A DNA stretch of 64,000 nucleotides, from NCBI GenBank assembly GCA_905116865.2, contig CAJHNH020001139.1, forward strand, positions 212,001-276,000, given 5' to 3'. This DNA is from Candidula unifasciata (taxonomy: Eukaryota; Mollusca; Gastropoda; Stylommatophora; Geomitridae). The notes beneath the pieces are model-generated. The model had not been told where the DNA came from. It searched no databases and was given only the letters and a program-made list of their open reading frames with translations. This document shows, piece by piece, positions 1 through 9,899 of the stretch; positions within the stretch are counted from its first letter, which is position 1; each line of letters opens with the position of its first letter. Made by a program: the position numbers and the translations under genes.

Positions 1-984
1 CCTCAGCGTATGACGACTACCATCAGTTCTGTGTTGGTTTAACTATTGTTCTTTGGCGGTCTGTTGTAGAGTGTTCACATCTGGCAACATCTATTCTGAC
101 ATGAAGTTCACCTGGTCTTGTCAATCGTTGTCTCCTGAATCATTTGTTCGTCCTCCTTGCCTGCTTGGGAGTATCAAGAACATCGGCTTGGTCAATTGCT
201 TGTCCTGTGCCTACCGTGGTCTTGCCAGCGAACCACTCCGCTCGTTCATTCCCTGTCACCTCAGAGAAGGCTATCACAAAAATGAAGCCGATTCCTGTCA
301 GACGAGATTTCCCCAGAGACTCCAACCATTGTGTTTGAGCCTATCATATCTCGATCTTCCTGAACATGCTCTTGAAAACATGATAAAGCATCCACAGACA
401 AGAATATGTGCCCCTAGACAAGTTATTCTATTTGTTACAGCCATCAGCTCTACAGTCAGACAGCTTCGCATAGCAATGTTAATTACGATATTTTTATCAA
501 GAGCGCGTCAGTAAAATAATTATTTGTAATTTATAACTATGATATACGGAAAAACGGTGGGTTTAAAAGTGTCTGCTTCAGTAATGAAGTAAAAACTTAA
601 CGTAGCTGTGGAGAATGATACAGAATGCACTTTTAACTGTGGGGTGACCCGTTTGCTATGAAGCTGAAACCAGGATTAACAGATTACCAGATTACTTTTA
701 ACAACACATCAAAGAGTAACTGAACGGTTACGTCTCTCCAGAAGAGTAGTGTTGCATCATCAGACTCATTAATCGTCATCGGATACCCCTTTCCATCTCA
801 AATATGCGTTTAAATCGAAAGTTGTCACTGTGAATATAAGCATGTTAGAGTCCGTCAGATGAGAGAAAATACTATATCAACGGAGGTTGTGAAGATGTTT
901 TTTCTAATGAGATATCCTGAAGCGCTGTTGTGTTAGAGCATTAGATGGTTGACTTGAAAAATAATAACGTAATGGTAATATATG

Positions 985-1290
985 TAGAAACAGTTAGCAG
1001 CAGCTGCAGCAGCACTAGTAGCAACATAAGCTGTAGAGGTAGCATCCGCAGTTGTTGTCCCTGTTGTCGCTGTCCCTATAGTTGTTGTTCTTGTTATTGT
1101 TGTAGCTATCACAGTAGTTTTTGTTGCAGTTGTAATACTACTTGCTGTTTTGCTTGTAGTATGCGTTGTCGCTGTTTTGTTGTAGTTGTTCTTTTAGTTG
1201 TTGCAGTAGGTGCTGTAGCTGATGTAGTTGTTATAATTGATGATGTAGTTGTTGCAGTAGCTGTTACAGTTTGTGGTTTAACTGTATTAT
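985..1290. repeat. Degenerate trinucleotide tract (AGC then TTG/TAG-type)
   Basis: An imperfect triplet tract beginning with AGC/GCA repeats and passing into GTTGTT and GTAGTT triplets. It keeps a 121-codon Cys/Ser/Val-rich frame open at 945-1310, but the composition is pure repeat and I do not call it coding. Equivalent tracts lie at the same place in unit 2 (13740-14040) and, much expanded, in unit 3 (31575-32320). Confidence 0.8.
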
Positions 1291-1805
1291 TTATGTCTTT
1301 TTATTATTAAAAAAGCAACAGCAACTGACTTGCCCACTAGTAATGCCAACTACTACTAGAATTGCCGACTAAATCAGTAGCATAGTGGTTATTGTTTGGG
1401 AAAGTACTAACACCATAGTACAATGACAAGGGCTTGTCGTAAACATTTCATTCCTGAACCAAACGACGTAATCGTGAAACGAACCCTCCACCGTCAGAGC
1501 GCGAGGAAAGCAGGTTGACATCGTCGTCCTGAATTTCTTCACATGTTAACCCCCTCCCCCCACCCCTTCTTCCTTTTTAAATATATATTATCTTTTATCC
1601 TCTATTATAATTTTTTTTTAATAATTGAAATTAAGAGTTTGATCTCCTTTACTGTGGCTAACATACTCAATTTAATGTTTGTTTTATCCCCCCCCCCCCC
1701 CCCCAAGTTTTCGGTGCAGTTTCTTCAGTCTCTGCGTGTTTCACTGTCTAATGTTGTTCGCATTAAACGGGTAAATATAATAGTTAAAGTGAAAATTAAA
1801 GATAC

Positions 1806-2072
1806 CCTTTCACGCCTTAGGCGCATCGCGTATATGGGAAGAGCGTCCCATATTTGTACAAACCAATCGGCACTGAATGGGTAATGTGGTCAGCATTACG
1901 CCAGCCGTCTTTACTTCCCCAGGACAGCCATCCTGGTACCCTTTGCGGGCTGGGTCCACCTGCGAAGTCCCATACCATGATAACAATCCACGCAGCCAGC
2001 AGTGGGTTTCGATCGCGGTATGTTGGAATTACGAGTCTGACTCGCTACGCCTAAGCCACGGACGCAGCGGTA
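1806..2072 (-). mobile_element. tRNA-derived SINE (head type S2)
   Basis: On the minus strand it begins with a tRNA-like promoter. An A-box-like TGGCTTAGGCG is followed by a B-box-like GCGATCGAAACCC. The body contains a GGTACC word, a segment like GCTGACCACATTACCC, and a tail with CATATGCGCGATGCGCCT-like sequence ending AAAGGG. The same family occurs at 46252-46512 (minus) and 61034-61285 (plus). The body is shared with S1-headed SINEs in this window. It lacks full tRNA cloverleaf integrity and is not a tRNA gene. Confidence 0.8.
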
Positions 2073-2142
2073 AATATAATGCCACATATTAAGCAGGAAC
2101 TGGTCCGTCACGTCAAACACACAAATTCACTCACACACATAA

Positions 2143-2241
2143 ACTCCCCCCCCCCATCCTCTCTCTCTCTTCCCCCTCTCTCTCTTCATCTCTTCTCTCT
2201 CTCTTCCTCTCTCTCCTCCTCTCTTCTCTTCTCTCTCTCTC
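2143..2241. repeat. CT-rich microsatellite
   Basis: An imperfect CT tract with short C runs. It occupies the position filled by CTGT plus CT tracts in unit 2 (15158-15308) and unit 3 (32600-33175). Confidence 0.85.
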
Positions 2242-2499
2242 GAACTCTGTTTGTGTCACGAGCTTTGTCTAAAGCTCCTCGACAGAATACCGGCTATCAG
2301 ATTAGGGACTCACATACAGACTGTCTTATACTGGTGTGGAGGTCGATTTTCGAAGCATTCTGTAAATGAAATTAGTTTATCCCATGCAAGGCTTCAGAAG
2401 ACGCAAGAGATATCTTTTTACAGGTAAAATGGAGATTTTTCTCTAACTTCAAAGCTTAAAAACCATGATTGTTTCCATCATGTTCCCTATGTGAGTTCT

Positions 2500-2800
2500 A
2501 GGGCATTATTTTTGGTTGAGCGGGGGGGGGGGGGGAGACGACATACACCCACTATTGAACCCAAACAAACTTGTCCTACAAGGTCTATAATTATGTTTTT
2601 CCCCATCTAAGTCGGAGGGCATTAAGACTCGGAGGAGAATTAGCGAACATCCTGCAAAAAGATAAGGCAGTTCTGCATGTGCAGGCAAAACTCAAGTTCT
2701 GTAACTAGAATAAAGTCTAAAAGTATACGAACAATCAGAGCTTGTCACCAGAGTTTACAGCCAGTGTTCGCTAAGAAGAAGAGTGTGTATTTTGCGCCAG
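2500..2800 (-). repeat. Degenerate copy of dispersed repeat R4
   Basis: A diverged member of a roughly 250-bp family. Its marks are a G/C homopolymer region, a word like GTCGGAG, and an end like TTTACAGCC followed by GTTCGC and AAGAAGAAG. Better copies lie at 8005-8270, 12795-13020, 14200-14405, 15640-15872 (all minus), and 8815-9080, 21195-21440, 33670-33930 and 53283-53540 (plus). No tRNA promoter is visible. Confidence 0.55.
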
Positions 2801-3206
2801 TTTTGATTGCTGTATTTAGAATGGTGTGATGAGATTAACGGTTGAATCTACCTGTGTCATTCTGTAACTCTGCTACCTCTAGCCTTTCCAGTTATCACAG
2901 TGTTGTTTCAGCACCTCCATTTCCACCAAGAGATCTAAGAACACCGATGGCCTCTTTATTATTATTATTATTATTAATAAAACCATTAATATTATTACAT
3001 CTGACAGCGGCCTTATACATTTTTTTGCGTGTGCAAGCTCCAAGCGTTTTCTGGGACTGACAAGTTGTGTTTTCTCTACTACTTTTTAAATGAGACAGCG
3101 CTGGACAGCTACTGGGATTTCGACTGGCACAGGAACAGAGCAGTCATAGGGAGACCCGTTTGCATCGATGTTGTAACCTCGACTAACTAACCACTATAAG
3201 GAAACA

Positions 3207-3365
3207 GGAGCATCCGTGGTGTAGCGGCTAGACGCTAGCCTGCGGATCGGAAGGTCGTGGGTCCGGTTCCTGACAGAACCAGACTTTGTTGTTGCTGTTG
3301 TTGTAAATTGACCTTAGCTCCCAGGTCAACCCAGACTTGAGTTAGTACCACACACAGAGCTAGGA
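3207..3365 (+). mobile_element. tRNA-derived SINE (head type S1), 3' truncated
   Basis: Starts with a tRNA-like head: GGTGTAGCGGCTAGACGC as A-box region and GGTCGTGGGTCCGGTTCC as B-box region. Then comes the family body (TTAGCTCCCAGGTCAACCCA). The 3' half of the family is missing. Other S1 copies lie at 9105-9310, 20805-21025, 27010-27285, 35085-35345, 47812-48075 (plus) and 62775-63000 (minus). Confidence 0.8.
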
Positions 3366-3728
3366 ACTGAAGAAAATTGATGCAGACAAAAATGTAACGC
3401 CTAGTTATGTGTCACTCTTGACAGAACAACAAGAAAATATAGTCCTAGTAATTAGAAATGTATTGATTTGAATCAACTCAAATGTCACGCTCCATCGATG
3501 CCATGCCATTTATCGCCGCTAATTGAAACACCCAGGTAGCCTTTTATGTGAAATGCTCACACTTTGATGTAAAATTTTACAGTCAATAGTTGCACACATT
3601 TCAGCTTTACAATAACTCTCCGATTAATTATGTTGCTTATATCGTCTCATGTGCCTGCTTGTGTCTCCTTATGCGTCTGTGATAAATTGGTGATATGTCA
3701 AAGTTGTATCCGTTTAAAGAAAACAATA

Positions 3729-4620
3729 TTGTGTCTGTAATAATGTTGTGTCTAAAATAAAGTTGTATCTGTTAAAAAAAAAATTGAGTGTAACAAAGTG
3801 ATGTCTATGATAAAGTGGTGTCTGTAATAAACTAGTGTCTGTAATAAAGTGGTGTCTGTAATAAAGTAGTGCCTGTAATAAAGTGGTGCCTGTAATAAAG
3901 TGGTGTCTGTAATAAAGTGGTGCCTGTAATAAAGTGGTGCCTGTAATAAAGTGGCGTCTGTAATAAATTGGTGCCTGTAATAAAGTGGTGCCTGTAAAAT
4001 AATGGTGCCTGTAATAAAGTGGTGCCTGTAATAAAGTGGTGCCTGTAATAAAGTAGTGTCTGTAATAGTGTCTGTAATGAAGTGGCGTTTGTAATGAAGT
4101 GGTGCCTGTAATAAAGTGGTGCCTGTAATAAAGTGGTGACTGTAATAAAGTGGTGACTGTACTAAAGTAGTGTCTGTAATAAAGTAGTGTCTGTAAAAAA
4201 GTGGTGCCTGTAATAAAGTGGTGCCTGTAATAAAGTGGTGTCTGTAATAAAGTGGTGTCTGTAATAAAGTGGTGTCTGTAATAAAGTGGGGTCTGTAATA
4301 AAGTACTGTCTGTAGTAAACTGGTGCCTGTAATAAAGTGGTGTCTGTAATAAAGTGGGGCCTGTAATAAAGTGGTGCCTATAATAAAGTGGTGCCTGTAA
4401 TAAAGTGGTGTCTGTAATAAAGTGGGGCCTGTAATAAAGTGGTGCCTGTAATAAAGTGGTGCCTGTAATAAAGTGGTGACTGTAATAAAGTGGTGACTGT
4501 AATAAAGTGGTGTCTGTGATAATGTGGTGCCTGTAAATAAGGTTGTGTCTGTGCTGTAAAGATGCTGTGTCTGTAAAAATGTTGTGTCTGTCAATACGTT
4601 GTGTCTGTACTGTAATTGTG
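3729..4620. repeat. 17-bp minisatellite (unit CTGTAATAAAGTGGTGT)
   Basis: About 50 tandem copies of a 17-bp unit with variation mostly at two positions (GTC/GCC/GAC before TGTAATAAAG). Seventeen is not a multiple of three, so successive units read through all three frames and give a 17-residue protein period. No unit makes a stop on the minus strand, which produces a spurious 296-codon open frame (3752-4642). On the plus strand almost every unit carries AATAAA. The array lies about 0.64 kb beyond the stop codon of the adjacent minus-strand receptor. A homologous array is at 18309-19240. Confidence 0.95.
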
Positions 4621-4639
4621 CCAGTCGAACATTTTTCAT

Positions 4640-5263
4640 CATTTCTTCCGTCTCCCCTTATATATATCGATGTTACTGGAGATGAAGAGACGCTGCAGAA
4701 ATCTTACTAAATGCTTGGATCTTCACAAAAAGTAGAAAGGGAGATTTCACCACGATGCTTGCAGGCTGTAACTCTAACTAGGGTCCTCATATGTGTAAAA
4801 GAATAATCACACGTGATGTAAAGTACATACTGTTTTTTTCGTTCTTTGTGCATAGCTCTTCAAGTTTTGAAAATTCTTACAGCCAGCACTACTTTTTTGT
4901 ACTTTCTGTTTCGATTTGTATCTGTAAAGGGATTTTATACCGCACTTCGATATTTTCGTCTGTGTCAGATTGGACAAGGCGTCCGATCCACTGCCCCAGA
5001 ATTAGTGAAGGGATGTCATACTTTTTTATGCTGAAATACAGCCTAGACCGTGACACAAACCAGAGTTAAATGTCATAATCTCTAGGGACCTCATAATATA
5101 TAATAATGCGATAATATCAAAAGATGAAATAATCTCTATAAATGTATTAATTTCTAATGATGTTCTAATCTTGACGCAATGCCTAATCTCTAAAACTCTG
5201 ATCGCTCTTGATATCCTAATATATACTCCTGTCTTAATCTCTATGGATGTCACAATCCTAATT
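4640..5263. other. 3' flank of receptor 1, no gene seen
   Basis: AT-rich sequence between the minisatellite and the receptor 1 stop codon. It should include the receptor 3' UTR (minus strand). I found no clear AATAAA on the minus strand. Local runs resemble degraded short repeats of the type TAATCTCTA. Confidence 0.5.
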
Positions 5264-6496
5264 TTACGAATTCCGACGCAATAATTGCCACAACCGACTA
5301 TCACATGCTATTATAAATTGACATCCATTACTGCTGAATTTGTCCAAAAACGCTTGTCTGTATTTTGAGTTGAACTTTAAATAGACCAGCATGTTCGAAG
5401 CAGTGTTTATAACATTCAAAACACCGTGCACGGCACTGCATAGTTTTAAACTATCCTCTTGTTGCCCTCCATAAAAGGTATAAATGAAAGTAATAAAAAC
5501 ACCAGGGAGAGTGCAAACAACAAACATGGCCGATACCATTGTGACAGTTTGGATTGCTTGCAGTTCTTTTGTACTTGTTTTTATTTTACTTGAAGGTGCG
5601 GTTGTTATTTGGTCGCCGGAAGTAGTATGATTGTCTTTAGATATCAAACTATGGCGAGATCGAATTGCCTGTTTGAGTTTCACACTGAGGCAAATTGTAC
5701 AGGAAATAACAATAACTTGCGATATAAATGAGAGCACAATCCTGCACAGTGTCTGGATAATGTATTCGGCTGCAGGGTTGCTCGATCGAAAATAATTTCC
5801 CAGTCTTGTTCTGTTATTGATTCGATCGAACATCGTATCTATCCCTGGATTGAGAAATTTTGCTATATATATAATAAACATGGCGATGTATACCAAACAA
5901 ACAATGTATTTGGCTCGAGAATTTGTAAAAATACTTTTGAAGACGAAAGGAATTGTAACACAAGCGCATTTCTGAATAGCGTTGAAGACGGTTAGAATCA
6001 TGGCCGTGTCGGAGAAATAGAAGTGCAGCCAGATAGCCTGATAGGCAGCAACCTTTAAGGGCTCAAACGGAAAGAGGCCAATTGTGGCGTCAAGTATGTC
6101 AAAGATATGGAAGGCTAGAAGAAAGTACGAATACAAAAGGTCTGTAACCGCCACCCAAAATAAGATAATAGTAACACCATCGCTGAAACCAATCTCTGAA
6201 AATATAACGATGTTGATGAGGTTGGAAATTAAACTGATAAAACCAACACTCATTCTGATGGGGATGTTGAGCATTCGTCGAGCAGTAACTAAAGGGATGC
6301 CGGTGATGAGATATTCCAGAAATCCTGTTCTCTGTAGGATCATTACTTCCGCTGTAGTTACGTAGAAAGAACCGAGCTGAAGCGAAGTATTTGTGTAGGT
6401 GTCGGTAGTTGCCATGACTTCACACAACCAAGTGACTAAAATCAGTGCTTGAGTTAGACGGCGTTGCCTGGAACAAGTACGGCTTCTATTGAACAT
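5264..6496 (-). CDS. Class A GPCR, molluscan chemosensory-receptor type (receptor 1)
   Basis: Complete intronless frame of 410 codons ending in TAA. Seven hydrophobic segments fall near residues 79-101, 107-130, 151-175, 196-214, 246-272, 313-341 and 350-374. Family marks are N92 in TM1, D119 in TM2, QKCACV (175-180) where most class A receptors have DRY, CTLP (328-331) in TM6 without the usual Trp, and NMLVYLKFNSKYR in TM7 in place of NPxxY. Loop 2 has a sequon at N228. I see no Cys at the top of TM3 and none in loop 2, so the usual class A disulfide appears absent. Two starts are possible. The ATG at 6496 gives a hydrophobic segment at 14-27 that could act as a signal peptide. Met28 (6415) has a better context (GTC-ATG-G) and gives a short N-terminus with sequon N36. 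It should act in the plasma membrane through a G protein; the ligand is unknown. It is the close paralogue of receptor 2. Confidence 0.9.
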   Translation of the reverse strand: MFNRSRTCSRQRRLTQALILVTWLCEVMATTDTYTNTSLQLGSFYVTTAEVMILQRTGFLEYLITGIPLVTARRMLNIPIRMSVGFISLISNLINIVIFSEIGFSDGVTIILFWVAVTDLLYSYFLLAFHIFDILDATIGLFPFEPLKVAAYQAIWLHFYFSDTAMILTVFNAIQKCACVTIPFVFKSIFTNSRAKYIVCLVYIAMFIIYIAKFLNPGIDTMFDRINNRTRLGNYFRSSNPAAEYIIQTLCRIVLSFISQVIVISCTICLSVKLKQAIRSRHSLISKDNHTTSGDQITTAPSSKIKTSTKELQAIQTVTMVSAMFVVCTLPGVFITFIYTFYGGQQEDSLKLCSAVHGVLNVINTASNMLVYLKFNSKYRQAFLDKFSSNGCQFIIACDSRLWQLLRRNS

Positions 6497-6712
6497 CGGT
6501 AACGGTATATTGTTTGTAAAATCACACTGATATTGTCTATATGCTACTGACCTCCCCGAGATTGCAGTCGGTTTGAATTTCTTTAAAACGAGCAGTGAAG
6601 GGCAGTCTGTGTGTATCTCGTTAGCTTAACAAAGTAGAAGCCAAGGGCTGGCACGTTTGTCGTGTAGTTGAAACTGTGATTAACGAATTAAACTGATTGT
6701 GTTGTAAAATGT

Positions 6713-6777
6713 ATTTAAGTCAATGAAGGTTCAAGTCAATGAAGGTTTAAGTCAATGAAGGTTTAAGTCAATGAAGG
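6713..6777. repeat. 16-bp tandem repeat, four copies
   Basis: Four near-perfect copies of AAGTCAATGAAGGTTT, about 220 bp upstream of receptor 1 in its transcriptional sense. No function can be assigned. It is not seen in front of the other receptors. Confidence 0.9.
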
Positions 6778-6779
6778 CG

Positions 6780-7530
6780 CCTGTAATTATCTGATAAATA
6801 TCACAAACTATTCAACCATTATTTGTACCAGAACAAACTGCTAAAAAGCTTTCACATGCATTGGTCAAGACGAATACTTGGCATTAATTGGCAAAACAAA
6901 ATCATAAATAATGAGGTATTGGGAACTGGAAAGAGCAGGTATTATAACAGTTTTCTCGATTCGGAGAATGGAGAATTTTTGAGTCCTTAAGGACATCTTT
7001 CAAGGTGAATTACAGATGCCGAGTGCAGACGGGATATGAATGATACAGGCATTGAGGTGAATTGTTTGGAAGAAAATGCCATGGACTTTGTTGCGGGGAG
7101 GGGAAAACCAGAAAAAGAATGAAAATAAAGGATAACATCACTACAGAAAACAGGCTCAATACATTTGATGGCAACAGTAGTCCTGAAATACCATGCTCTG
7201 ATTGTTGGAAGACTTCTTTACAAGGCTGGGTTTGGCAGTCATTCTCGCCATAGTGAGTGATTCCCATTACTCCTTTGGCTCAAAATAACACTGTTACCTG
7301 AAAAGCCGGAAAGGTGCCAACCAATCACATTCACGTAATCAATAAAGAAAATTTAAAAAAAATTACTTTCTTCAAATGTAAATGTCGGAGCCGCGGAAAT
7401 ACGAGTGGTAATAGTTCTTGCCTCACCGCTAGGATGTTATGAGTTCAAATCCTTATCAGGCGAGATTCTAATTCTCAGACTGACCTGTATATCGAGACTA
7501 TGCGTAAAGCAACTGTTTCTCCAGTTTAAA
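6780..7530. other. Intergenic, no gene seen
   Basis: No credible coding frame. A weak tRNA-like stretch near 7390-7470 (ending GAGTTCAAATCC) may be the head of a decayed SINE. The rest is unassigned. Confidence 0.5.
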
Positions 7531-7534
7531 GAGA

Positions 7535-7745
7535 ATAAGAGGGCTACCTGGCGAGGTGATCCAGTCGTTTGTCTCGCACTCTGAAGGTCCTGGGTTTGTT
7601 TCACGGAGATCCTCAGGGGATCGTCATCGGAGCTACGGAGTTTCTACTCTATACGACACTCTCGGCAGGCTGTTAGCTGCCCTACGTAGAGGGACCGAGC
7701 CATGGGTAATAAAATCTGGCGCCATGAGGATAAATTCCTTCAGTT
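7535..7745 (+). repeat. Dispersed repeat S5 (SINE-like)
   Basis: A 200-bp element with a B-box-like GGTCCTGGGTTTGTTTC, then a shared segment (GGGGATCGTCATCGGAG, CTCTCGGCAGGC, GACCGAGC). A second copy lies at 35460-35700. It is followed at about 7785-7835 by a fragment of the S1/S2 SINE body. Confidence 0.65.
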
Positions 7746-8004
7746 TTAACTTTAACTTTAAAGAGCATTGGATCTATGGTGTTTGCCTCAAGGTGACCGG
7801 CGTGATGTTGACCGCACCACCCTCCACGCAACACATTTAGTTCCAACGAATCCACCTCATTGCCTGTATCAGTCATGCCCCGCTTGCACACATCATTGTA
7901 TCGCAGCAGAGGCCCGCCTTGGCATCTTCTACCATCTGTAATTCTTCATAAAGGATGTCCTAAGGAACTCTTTGAAAAAAACTGTGTCTGGTTTCATATA
8001 TCCA

Positions 8005-8270
8005 TTGTGAAAAAAAATCAAGAATAGACCCACTACCTCCCCAAAAGCATGTCGTAGGAGTCGACTAATTGGGGACATTAGTCGCAGTTAGTCTGCCTGA
8101 AAGGCAAGGGACCACAAGTCTGCATACAAATAAGCAAGATCTGTAAAACGGATATGTATGCCACCCTCAGGTTCTGGAGCAAGACTGAAGTCCAGAGGTG
8201 GACAAACATCCAGTGCTTGGAGCTTTCCGCCGGAATTTACAGCCGGTGAACGCAAAGAAAACGAAAAAGA
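8005..8270 (-). repeat. Dispersed repeat R4 (minus copy)
   Basis: A good copy of the roughly 250-bp R4 family: GACCCACTACC, GCATGTCGTAGGAGTCGAC, CTGCCTGAAAGGCAAGG, GGAGCAAGACTGAAGTCC and TTTACAGCCGGTGAACG. It forms an inverted pair with 8815-9080. Confidence 0.8.
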
Positions 8271-8689
8271 TATATCAAATGCGCTATTGGCGTGTACAGG
8301 GACCTTTGCTTTGCCGCCCTGCTCCAAAAACGGGCCCGCTTTCAAACCATTGGCGCAACGGGGGGTATGATGTTAGACACACTGTTATAAACTTTTCAAT
8401 ATGGGACAGCTGTTCATGTCTGGCGCGTTTTCTTCCCATGAGATTTTCTAGTGCCAATTGTAGGCGGGGATCTTCCTGGGAGCAGAAGTCAACTGTGCGG
8501 CTTGGAAAACAAGACTGTACAGCCGGCAGGTAGGTAGGGCTTATGAGCTGCCCCCTAGCGAGTCCTGTTTGTTTGTTTTAGTATCCAGAAGCCATGAGTT
8601 GTTAACCCTTATGCTCGGTATTATGGATATCGCAACCTTTCATCCTTGATTCCATTGTAAATACCGTAAATCTGGGAGAAATTTTTCTT

Positions 8690-8795
8690 TTCTGCCTACC
8701 CCCGGGAGTGAACCCGGACCACGAGGAGTTCGTCACCCAGTCACCGCGCAATCCGGTTTAGCCAACTATGCTAGAGAGCCGGGCCTAGCGGGTCC
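8690..8795 (-). repeat. tRNA-like SINE head
   Basis: On the minus strand there is a tRNA-like block with GGTCCGGGTTCACTCCCGG as B-box/T-arm. The 5' part reads GTTGGCTAAACCGG. No complete cloverleaf; treated as a SINE head. Confidence 0.5.
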
Positions 8796-8814
8796 TAATT
8801 TTTAACAGATTTTT

Positions 8815-9080
8815 TTTTTTTTGTTCACCGGCTGTAAGCTCCAACAGAAAGCACTGGTTGTTTGTCCATTTGGACGTTGGCTTTGTGTCAGGGCCTATGT
8901 TTGCGTCAACATCTGCTCTACTGGTTTATCTGTGTTCAGTTGGTTGTTGCTTGCTGCTCAGACAGATGCTCTCCGACTTCGAAGGAAGCTCCCAATTATC
9001 AGACCCCAACAAAATGCTCTTTGGGGTGGCAGTGGGCTTATTCATGTTTTCCCCGGAACCCACTCGGGAACTGTTTTATA
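8815..9080 (+). repeat. Dispersed repeat R4 (plus copy)
   Basis: Begins after a T run with TTCACCGGCTGTAAGCTCC. It continues through a CAGACAGATGCTCTCCGAC-type segment and ends with TTCCCCGGAACCCAC. It is inverted relative to the copy at 8005-8270, about 540 bp away. Confidence 0.8.
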
Positions 9081-9104
9081 ACAGCTTATGGATAATCAGT
9101 AGGC

Positions 9105-9310
9105 AGTCACCATGTGTAGCGACTAGATGCTCGCCTACGGATCCAAAGGTCGTGGGTTTACACCTGCAATCAAACCTAATGTTTTCTTTAAAAAGTTACT
9201 TTGGCAGCCAGATCGGTCCAGCCTTTAATGGGTGCTAAAGTCCTGGAAAGGAAAGTCGGCCTACATGATCACTTACGGATTGCCGAATGGCCTATGAAAT
9301 ATAGGTGTAG
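9105..9310 (+). mobile_element. tRNA-derived SINE S1, internally deleted
   Basis: The head GTGTAGCGACTAGATGCTCG with GGTCGTGGGTTTACACC is followed by a shortened body and the tail segment ending ATATAGGTGTAGC. Confidence 0.65.
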
Positions 9311-9322
9311 CACTAATTACCC

Positions 9323-9482
9323 GTCGGCGTCTGTGGCTTAAGAGTAGCGAACGCGCTTCGTAATGCCGGGGTGCTGGGTTCGATCCCAGGTGCGGACGAT
9401 CTGTCTTGCTTTGATTTCGACAGTGGTACCGAGAACTGACCGTTTAGGGGACTTTGGTGCAGTCCTGTGAGGGTCGTGTATT
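9323..9482 (+). mobile_element. tRNA-derived SINE (head type S3), truncated
   Basis: The head GGCGTCTGTGGCTTAAGAG and CGCTTCGTAATGCCGG with GGGTTCGATCCCAGG is followed by TTTCGACAGTGGTACCGAG. Fuller S3 copies lie at 43381-43680, 52903-53140, 53630-53860 and 63516-63690. Confidence 0.75.
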
Positions 9483-9734
9483 TTCTTTTGATGTACACTT
9501 TCATTTTTTTTTCTTTTTCAGTACCCCCTCCCCATTGCAAATTTGCGTTATTTAGGATTAACATCTCCTGGATGAGATCAAACAGGTATGTCCCAGAAAA
9601 GTTGGTGAATCATGCAGCCATATCAGATAGTTAAATGGGGATACCACACAACGGTTACAAAGTAACCTTGTCAATGATGGTATTTTTGTTGTTGTTGTTG
9701 TTGTTGTTGTTGCTCATGCTGATATAAAACACAA

Positions 9735-9880
9735 GGGAAATGAAACCGAATCCAACTAGGATCGCGCACTGAGAGATTAACACCCCCTGATACAAAGCGC
9801 AATGCGTTATTAACTTGGATGGGAATCCTTCCGTTACAAATCCCAGAAATCCCCTTCAACCGTAAGGTTACATTAGGCTC
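9735..9880 (+). repeat. Diverged single copy of the 24.8-25.8 kb unit
   Basis: Shares an order of words (CCAACTAGGATCGC, GATACAAAGCGC, CCCAGAAATCCCCTTCAACC, TTACATTAGGCTCC) with the fourfold repeated unit at 24.8-25.8 kb. A (TTG)n run lies just before it at about 9684-9712. Confidence 0.55.
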
Positions 9881-9899
9881 CCCACATGTGTAAAGTAAT

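Noticed and set aside
53..514. 153-codon plus-strand frame as a gene
   Set aside because: The DNA is conserved with 13040-13350 but the reading frame is not, as frameshifts and stops appear in the paralogous segment.
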